Assembly: GCA_024195265.1 (NCBI GenBank)
Contig: JAJLRJ010000007.1
Span: 26,080,100-26,144,099 of the forward strand
Direction of reading: 5' to 3'
Origin: Dendrophyllia cribrosa
Lineage: Eukaryota > Cnidaria > Anthozoa > Scleractinia > Dendrophylliidae
DNA: 64,000 bases
Within the stretch, counting starts at the first letter, position 1. The number at the start of each line of letters is the position of its first letter. A model generated the notes under the pieces. That model ran no database searches, was not told the origin of the DNA, and worked only from the letters and a program-made list of their open reading frames with translations. Positions 56,866 to 64,000 of this stretch are shown here, one piece after another. The position numbers and the translations under genes were made by a program.

Positions 56866-57190
56866 TCAGAATCAGCCTCGTTTGCATGCTGATGGATCAC
56901 GTGACCATCTCTTAGTCATTACATATCTTTGGATTACATTACCTTTCACTTTTCTACTTGTGTGGCTGTTTTACACATGTTAATAAAGCTGTTATGAAAC
57001 ATATTCTGTGCCAATCTCGTTTCCATGTCCATTCTCAGGGTGCAGAAGAAAAACCTGCGCTTACTATTATTATGGGATAGATCTCGGTGGGCTCCATATC
57101 CAAAATTGTTCACCATGTCATAAACTATTATTGTGCCAAGTTTGGTGCTTTTACCACAAAACCCACAATTCTTTCACCATTCTGCCGGAC
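56866..57190 (-). repeat. Right copy of a ~330 bp inverted repeat pair
   Basis: Reverse complement of 38720-39054 and ends CTGCCGGAC. The differences are a ~12 bp length change near the outer end and a few substitutions. The pair encloses 18.5 kb holding the PIN-like gene and the Helitron. Confidence 0.9.
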
Positions 57191-57373
57191 AATTCCGTCT
57201 TTTGGTTTATAGGCACTTCCATGTAATCTGTTCTGATTATTTTTCCCAATCGGGGATATGAATTTTTGTTTTCTTTAAGCAGGAAAATAAAACAAATGCA
57301 GCTCTTTTAACAAGATCGCTGAATATACTGTAACTGAGAGAAGATAGATTACCCAACTAAAAGCCATTGTTAA

Positions 57374-57515
57374 TGTAATGTATTTCCCACCGCTACGTAC
57401 AGCTCCACTCGAATAACAACCGCTCACTCTTCACCCACACTCGTACACTCGTTTTGGTCATGTGACCCGCCGTTTCCCGCGTTAAGATAGTCCCGGATGT
57501 ACACAGGACACTACA
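57374..57515 (-). repeat. Gypsy 3' LTR
   Basis: 142 bp, no difference seen against 61737-61878. Very short for an LTR. It contains GTCATGTGACCCGCCGTTTC. Confidence 0.95.
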
Positions 57516-57686
57516 TCTTCCTCTTTCTCCGCTTACAAACATAAGTACGGTAAATAACATATATAACTATAGATAATGTCAACAAAGTCCCTAAAGCAAA
57601 TAGAAGCATTTGTAAATGCACAATAATTATTAAAGTTGCTACTGTCACAGCAATGTCACAGCCACCCCTAAGTGGCAATATAGTCC

Positions 57687-60449
57687 TAAAATCTCTCGGG
57701 AGGTCGACTGACTCTCCCAGATCTTCTTGGTAGAGGCTGTGGCCAGATTGGAACCCAATCTTCCACTGGACTTGCACTTGCACTCATCTCCGGGCAGGGT
57801 GTGACTTGTCCATATGTCTGCTCGCCCAGTACCGCTGCAGGATGCTCAAAGCTCGGTTCCTCTGGCTCTTTTACTGGAGTCACAAACCGCTTGACATGCT
57901 GGATGTTTCGCTTGTACTCCCACCTTGCGTTGACTTTTACTGGACCTGATCCCCATAACGTGCTGTCACTTGATATGGCTCTTTCTCGTAGTGTGGCGAC
58001 CACTTATTCTCCTTCCTCTTCTCCAGTAGTACAACATCCCCCTTTTGTATGTCCTTCTCCGCGGCCTGGTGCCTCCTGTCAACATGATCTGCACCAATTT
58101 GCTTTCTCTCTGCGTCGCGATCTCTAGTTTGCTGATGTCCCAGCTCCTCAGGTTCATTCAAGTCAGTCAGTTCTGGTAATTTGGTGAACATTTTCCTCCC
58201 GTACAGTAATTCTGCTGGGCTCTTGCCAGTCGTTGTGTGTGGAGTGGAACGATATGCTAGAAGGAACTTGTTCAACTCCCATCTCCAGTCTCTCTTCTCA
58301 GCATGGGCGACTCTAATTGCTTTCAAAATGGACGATTTTGTCTCTCGACTTCTCCGTTTGCTCTTAGCCAGAGTGGTGTGGTCAATCTATGCTTGATGCC
58401 CATCTCATTCAAATACTCTTCCATTTCTACAGACACCAGGTTGGCTCCGTTGTCTGTTCTCAGCGTACTGGGTACCCCATATCTAGAAAACTGCTTGTCT
58501 AGGCACTTGACAATCACCTCCGAGGTGGTAGATTTAATTATGTCAACCTCTACCCATCGGCTGAAGTAGTCCACTAAGACTAACAAGTGTTCTCCAGTTG
58601 GTATTGGACCAAGTAAGTCCAATGCTAGATCTTGCCATGGCCTTTCTGGCATTTTCGTCGTTTTCACCGGTGGAGTCACAGTCTCCTTTGTGACGAGTTG
58701 ACAGCCATAGCATTCTCGGCACTTGCGTTCCGCTTCCCTATCAACACCCGGCCACCACACCTTACTCCTCAGTCTCTCCTTTATCTTCACTATCCCCTGG
58801 TGACCTTCATGCGCCAGTTCCACAATTCTCTGCCTCAACACCTTGGGAATCACAATTCTCGTTCCGCGCAAGATAACGTGACCAATGAAAGTCAATTTGT
58901 TGCGTACCATCACATATGGCTTTGGGGCTTTCTCCCAGTTTCCACTAACAAGGCAATTACGCACTATTTGCAACTCTTCATCTTCTGCTGAGACACTCTC
59001 TATCTCCTGAATCTTAAGCGCTACAGGCACTGCTTCAAGGGTAACCATCCAATGTGCTCATCCTGACGATACTTCGTTGATGCTGGGATCGTTGTCAAAC
59101 GTGACAAGGCATCTGCAATATTATCTTTCGACTTGTCACAGCATACCTTATAGTTATATGGCTGCAGTCTCAACACCCATCGCTCAATGCGTGCTGATGG
59201 TTTTGATCTCCTGGAATAGATCACCTTCAAGGCCTCATGGTCTGTCACCAAATCAAAGGTCTGTAGCCCAAACAAGTACAAATTGAATCGTTCACAGGCC
59301 CACACTAATGCTAGCGCTTCCTTCTTTGTCTGCCTGTACCTCCTTTCCACACTGCTAAGGCTCCTGCTCGCGTAGCAAACGGCTCGACCTTCACCATTCT
59401 TTTCTTAGACCAACACCGCACCTAGCCCCACAGGACTCGCATCAGCTATCACTCGAGTGTGCGCATCTTTGTCAAAATAGGCAAGAACAGGTGCTTTGGC
59501 TAACCGCTTTTTCAGTTCCTGAAACGACTCGTCTTGCTCGCTGCCCCATACAAAGGGTACCCCCTGCCTGGAAACTGCTCGTAAAGGTTCTGCAAGTGTT
59601 GCAAAATTGGGAATAAAACGTGCACTGAAGCCAACCATCCCAAGAAAACTTCTGACCTCTGTCGGCGTAGTCGGACGACTCGACTCAAGCACAGCACGGA
59701 CCTTCTCCTCCGTTGGACCGATACCATACTTTTACACTAGGAGCCCCATGAAGACCACCTTGCCCATTCAGAACCGGCACTTTTCAGGGTTGAGAGTAAG
59801 ATTCTTTTCCTCCAATCGCTGTATCACTCTGTGGAGACTCCGGTCATGTTTTTCATTGTCCCTGCCATGTACTATCAAATCATCAGCGATGTTCTGAACC
59901 CCGTCAATGTCTGAGACCACTTGTCTTATAATCTGTTGATACTTTTCAGGTGCAGAATTTACTCCGAAACTCAGTCTCTTGTACCTGAATAACCCATCAT
60001 GTGTAGCAAATGTGGTAATGTCTCTGGAGTCCCCGTCCAACTCGATTTGATGAAATCCCAGATGGAGATCCAGTTTTAAGAACACGGCACTACCATTGAG
60101 GTTCTCTTGTACTTCATCTACTGTCGGTATGGGTATCCTTTCACGAATGATGGCCTCATTCGCTTTCCGCATGTCTACACACAGCCTGATATCCCCTGAT
60201 GCCTTCGGCGCCACCACAACAGGACTTATTCACAACGTCGGCCCATTGACCCGCTCAACTATATCCTTGGAAATGAGGTCTTCCACTTTCGCAGTTACCT
60301 TCTCTCGCAGTGCGAACGGGACACGCCTTGGCTTCTGAGCTATCGGAGTCACCTTTGAGTCCGTGTGTAGTTTCAACTTGTAATCCCTAAGCTTTCCAAC
60401 ACCGTCAAAAACCTTCGGGTACTTGGCCTGAAGAGCCGAAGCGAAATCC
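57687..60449 (-). pseudogene. Gypsy pol: reverse transcriptase, RNase H, integrase (multiple nonsense codons)
   Basis: The reverse transcriptase has VVAPKASGDIRLCVDMRKAN, FLKLDLHLGFHQIELD, FATHDGLFRYKRLSFG and IADDLIVHG (a YADD variant). RNase H has VIADASPVGLGAVLV and VTDHEALKVIYSR. The integrase has the HHCC finger (AHEGHQGIVK, CRECYGCQL) and the DDE triad (LALDLLGPIP, LRTDNGANL, ANGEVERQN), then a GPY-type tail. In-frame stops: 60230 (TGA at a Trp position), 59768 (TGA at an Arg position), about 59731 (TAA) and 59405 (TAA at a Gln position). Frame changes near 59045, 58330 and 57960. Not functional as written. Confidence 0.85.
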
Positions 60450-61713
60450 TCACCGACCCAGCGCTTTTGAAGTTATATGGCCTAGCAGACACCTTCCACT
60501 CTTGACAACCACAAAGTGTGAAACTTTTCCCGTATCACCCACTGAAACCTCAACTTGGATCTGGCCAATTACTTCCAACTCCTTTCCACCATAACCATAC
60601 AGCCGTTTGTGGCAGTCCTCCATCTTTGCCTTAAGGCCTTGAGACCTAAGTTGCTCAAATTCCTTTATCCCCATGAGGTTGCTTACTGAGCCGGAATCAA
60701 TAAGCACTCCTGTTGTGATGCCCTCTATGCTTACTTCTAGGACAGGTTCTTTACAATTAGTTACATTGCATGTCTCTTCCGGATCCTCAGTCACTGTAAA
60801 TGCAAAAGCAAAGTCCTCCTCGTTATCTGATATCTGTTGATCCCCCACGAAATTAGCATTGTGACGTGGATATCCGCCAGAAGCCCTCTGTCGCTGGCCC
60901 GCTTTTCCTCTGGTTGAATAACCCGTTGGACAATTAGAACTCCCTCCTCGACAACGCAATGCAAAATGACCATACCTCCCACGCTTTGCACATATCTTTC
61001 CCCTTGCTGGACAGTTCCTATCCCTGGCCAGATGTCCCCCTCTTCCACAACTGTCGCATATATCTCCTCTTGCTGGGCAATCCCTGGCCAGATGGCCCTC
61101 TTTTCCACAATTGTAGCACTTTCTGTTTTTCTCATCCCTGTTTCCTTGCCTCATATTGACCGCATTGACGCTGTCTCCCTCTGCACACTGCGGATTTACT
61201 GTCATGCTTGTTGCCTGTCGACCAGCCGCTTCCCATGCACGAGCTTTATCTAAAGCCTGTTCCAGTGTAATATTTTTCTGTTCTAACAACTTTCTCTTCA
61301 GCTCAAAATCCGTTAGCTTTTCGCTTTTCAAAATTGCAGTTTCGAGCTTGCTTTCGCAGCCTAACCATGAACTGGTCAGCGGTCTCCCCATCCCGCGGTA
61401 CCAACTGCCGAAAAACATGGCGTTCGTAGGGAATATTCTCCTCAACTCGAAAGTAGGAATCCAACTTGCGAATAGCGATTTTATAAGCGTTGTCGCCCGA
61501 CGATGGAATAGGACCAGGATCTTGCAAGTCTTCAAATATATCCTGCACTTCCATCCCGGCTAAATGTAAGAGTTGAGATGTCTTCTTACGAGCAGCTTCG
61601 ATGCCCTTTCCTTCGGCATAATATTCAAACGCACGCTTCCATCTTTTCCACCTCTCCGCGACTTGCGAAGCAGGTCCGGTCAAATCCAACGGCTGTAAAT
61701 GTTTCTCGGTCAT
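60450..61713 (-). pseudogene. Gypsy gag and protease
   Basis: Starts MTEKHLQPLDLTG. The capsid-like part has AERWKRWKRAFEYYAEG, PIPSSGDNAYKIAIRKLDSY and ENIPYERHVFRQL. A one-base change near 61340 shifts the frame. It then continues with ELKRKLLEQKNITLEQALDK and zinc knuckles CYNCGKEGHLARDC and CDSCGRGGHLA. The third knuckle-like repeat has CAKRGRYGHFALRC, with R where the second C is expected. The aspartic protease has VLIDSGSVSNLMG, with DSG as the catalytic triad. It runs into an out-of-frame stop at 60450, after which the pol frame follows. Confidence 0.85.
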
Positions 61714-61736
61714 ATTTAAACCATCCTCGTCGCCAA

Positions 61737-61878
61737 TGTAATGTATTTCCCACCGCTACGTACAGCTCCACTCGAATAACAACCGCTCACTCTTCACCCA
61801 CACTCGTACACTCGTTTTGGTCATGTGACCCGCCGTTTCCCGCGTTAAGATAGTCCCGGATGTACACAGGACACTACA
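61737..61878 (-). repeat. Gypsy 5' LTR
   Basis: 142 bp, upstream of gag on minus. The promoter is expected here but no clear TATA box is visible. Confidence 0.95.
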
Positions 61879-61883
61879 GTTAA

Positions 61884-64000
61884 TGTTAATTGTATGTCAG
61901 TGTGTCACTGATGGTAACTGATACCGGACGTCATATTTTTAGTGCATTTTTTACTTAATTTGTTTTCAAATTGAATATCGCAAGATCCTAATTTTGCTTA
62001 TGAAAAGACACAAATCTAGGTTGTTATAGCTCCAAGACTTCCACTGGTTGATATTTCGTTTGTTAGGCTTTTTCCTACCGTCGCGACTGCTGTTGAAAAT
62101 CAATAAATAATAACAACAAGCCTGAATAGATTGTTTACATATTGCTGCCGTTCCGCCAACGCACTGTTCCTCTGTGCCTACTGTTCCTACTGTCCTCTGT
62201 TCCTACTGTTCGTCTGAAAAGTATAGATTAACTATTTCAGATCCTGGTATATGGTGACGTCAGTCAGGTCGTCGTACATGAGTACGGTATATGGTGACGT
62301 CAGTCAGGTCGTCGTACACGAGCCATGAGCCCCTATCTTCGGCCCACAAAAGGTCAATCATCATTGAACAACAAAGGGTCGCCCTTTCAGCAACCCAGTT
62401 TAATTTATTTAATGTTTTTTTTCTTTATTGTTGCTTTTTTTACATTAATTTCTTTATGTGAAAGCCCCGTTAGTTCCCATTAATACAGCCACCCAATAAA
62501 TGTGATCGACCAAGACCGACTTTTGGAGTCTGTGACTTTTCTGTTCAGCTTTATACATTCACCTCGCTACATGTACAATGATTAGAATGGTCCCATTCAC
62601 AGTATTTTGCAGCAAGTTGCTACGCAGTTGGCGTTTAAGAAAAAAATGAAAGAGACTCCTAAACAACAATCAACTCATGAACGCACACATACGCCAACCG
62701 GAGCCTGCAGACCACACGTTGAAGTGAACTGGGGATTAACTCAGGGTTCTTGGTAAAGACTTTAATCTTATTTTTTCGCTCCTAGAATTGAAGTTCATTT
62801 TCCTGGTAATTCTGTGCTTTTTCTGGTTCATCAATAAAACGAGGAAAATCAAAATGGACGGCAGTTCCTTTGGGCACGCAAATTTCAAATTGAAGGTAGG
62901 ATGGAATACATGTACAATGAAAACAATATTTAACTATGGTATTCCAGTTTCAGTTTCACTATTGACTGAAAGCATGACTGACAGTTCGAATCTTCCCACT
63001 TTGAAAACCTTCCTTTGCTACTTAAAATGTGCTTTTTGAAACACTTATTCTTTTTACTGATTATACAATGTATATGTACCATATGACCTTTAGATCAAAC
63101 TTTCTCACATGTGCTTTCCCAGTCAGTATTACATTACTACCCATCAAATGTCCTGAGAACCACTGAAGTTTGTCTTCTCAGGAAACTGGCCACTTTTCTT
63201 CAATAAATAATAATTAGTTGATTATTTTAGGAACTCGTTTGTTCAAATGACCCACAATTAATATACAGTATACATACAATTTTAGATAAAAAATTCCTTG
63301 ACAGTAAAAAAAACCTCTGCATGTATTTGCATTTGGTCACAAAGCCGGCCCTGAAAGGGTGTCACGAGATATGCGCTATGCAAAAACTGAGAACAGCCAG
63401 CAATGCTTTTAAAATGGCTTGATGTCAATGCACAATTGAAAGGCAAATATTTTGTGGGAGAAGGTAGGGGGATAGGCATTGTCCAGGACCCAAGTGCTGC
63501 CTGCTGGGTGCGAGGCCAGTCAATGGGGCTAGCCGGTCAGTGAGTGGCATATAAACCATGAGATGGGTGTCATGGAACACAGCTACTCTGAGCAGCGTGT
63601 ACCTATGCCAAGCTCCTAGAAGGTCGCTTAGAGAGGGGAAGTGGACGTCACCACCGTTTCTCACCCAAGCTAAGGCAACCCAGGCATTGCTTCAGTGTGG
63701 GACTGAAGAGTTGTCGCCAGCAATGCTTCTCCCCCAAACCACATAACAGATTACATATGTATACTATATTTTTTTTTTAAACAAACAAATATTATAAGCG
63801 GATAGACGAGAATGGCCTACCTAGAAGTACGAAAGCAGAGAGTGGTAACATTAACTATATATACTGTGGTGGGTGGGTGGGGAAATAAACACTTAACTTT
63901 AGCAGTGAAACTGAGCTGAATGGGGAGATCGACCGCGACCGAAGTACATGAACGTAAACACGGTGAGTGTACATGCAGCTGATTGGCTGATAATCTATGA
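61884..64000. other. Non-coding 3' region, no gene recognised
   Basis: AT-rich. A 35-37 bp direct repeat lies at 62249-62322. A short exon-like segment near 62850 (KMDGSSFGHANFKLK before GTAGGA) and an ungrouped GC-richer block at 63470-63740 show no domain that I know. I leave both uncalled. Confidence 0.4.
62249..62322. repeat. Two tandem copies of a ~37 bp unit
   Basis: Unit GGTATATGGTGACGTCAGTC + AGGTCGTCGTACA(T/C)GAG occurs twice head to tail. It includes TGACGTCA, a perfect CRE/ATF-type palindrome. Just upstream, TGTTCCTACTGT-type words repeat four times (62166-62210). Confidence 0.85.

Larger units (their letters stand above)
57374..61878 (-). mobile_element. Gypsy-type LTR retrotransposon, complete, with 5 bp target duplication
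   Basis: Two 142 bp LTRs (57374-57515 and 61737-61878) begin TGTAATG and end ACTACA and look identical by eye. GTTAA flanks both sides (57369-57373, 61879-61883). The element reads on minus: next to the 5' LTR lies TTGGCGACGAGGATGG (likely primer-binding region) just before the gag ATG at 61713, and next to the 3' LTR lies the purine tract AGAAAGAGGAAGA. Gene order is gag, protease, reverse transcriptase, RNase H, integrase, i.e. Metaviridae. Confidence 0.95.

Noticed and set aside
62788..63039. 83-codon plus frame with a hydrophobic start
   Set aside because: The signal-like start is followed by a plausible splice donor and random sequence; no support for a gene.

Overview
The window reads as intron-bearing, AT-rich animal DNA with no recognisable single-copy host gene, rRNA, CRISPR or prokaryote-style operon. 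The family mix (THAP and TTAA-target transposases, Penelope-like GIY-YIG element, Helitron with OTU and RPA genes, L1/Tx1-like LINE, Gypsy, BEL/Pao, PolB virus-like protein) is what I associate with cnidarian genomes such as stony corals or anemones. That attribution is inference from remembered families, not a search result. Nearly every recognisable reading frame belongs to a mobile element, and most carry indels, so the window is a nested mobile-element graveyard with a few fresh insertions.

Layout. 1-1.5 kb: partial minus-strand PolB-type virus-like reading frame, a long palindrome, and a BEL/Pao 3' remnant. 1.5-6.5 kb: non-coding, with palindromes, diverged direct repeats and a 1.25 kb element bounded by inverted arms. 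6.5-12.4 kb: a THAP-transposase element with seven recognisable exons (plus strand) and an opposite-strand first exon of a second gene; a palindromic MITE sits at its right side. 12.9-17.0 kb: a 4.1 kb gene-less element with perfect 39 bp terminal inverted repeats and many GCGTTA-type subterminal motifs, itself containing nested palindromes. 17.4-27.1 kb: a unit framed by two same-direction ~280 bp repeats that holds an intact Tc1-like DD34E transposase and, convergent to it, a HUH-SF3 Rep gene; the Rep gene is cut near its 3' end by a full-length LINE with a perfect 15 bp target duplication.

27.1-35.5 kb: a Penelope-like element split by a 7.2 kb element with TTAA target duplication and 18 bp inverted repeats, carrying a convergent pair of genes (a four-exon small unknown protein, and a transposase with an MBD-like first exon). 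35.7-38.2 kb: a broken gene with DUF6729-like, DDE-like, OTU-like and cysteine-rich parts. 38.7-57.2 kb: two ~330 bp inverted copies enclose a broken PIN-like/CXC gene, a tandem-repeat block and a large Helitron. The Helitron encodes a 2A-like ribosome-skipping motif, two tandem OTU domains, a Rep-helicase open frame of 1,340 codons and an RPA-like gene with a 16-nt coding first exon. 57.4-61.9 kb: a minus-strand Gypsy element whose 142 bp LTRs look identical although its pol gene has several nonsense codons. 61.9-64 kb: no gene recognised, one short tandem repeat.

The best candidates for something undescribed are the Tc1 transposase plus HUH-SF3 Rep unit (17.4-27.1 kb), the MBD-transposase element with its small partner gene (27.8-35.0 kb), and the Helitron with a 2A motif ahead of duplicated OTU domains.
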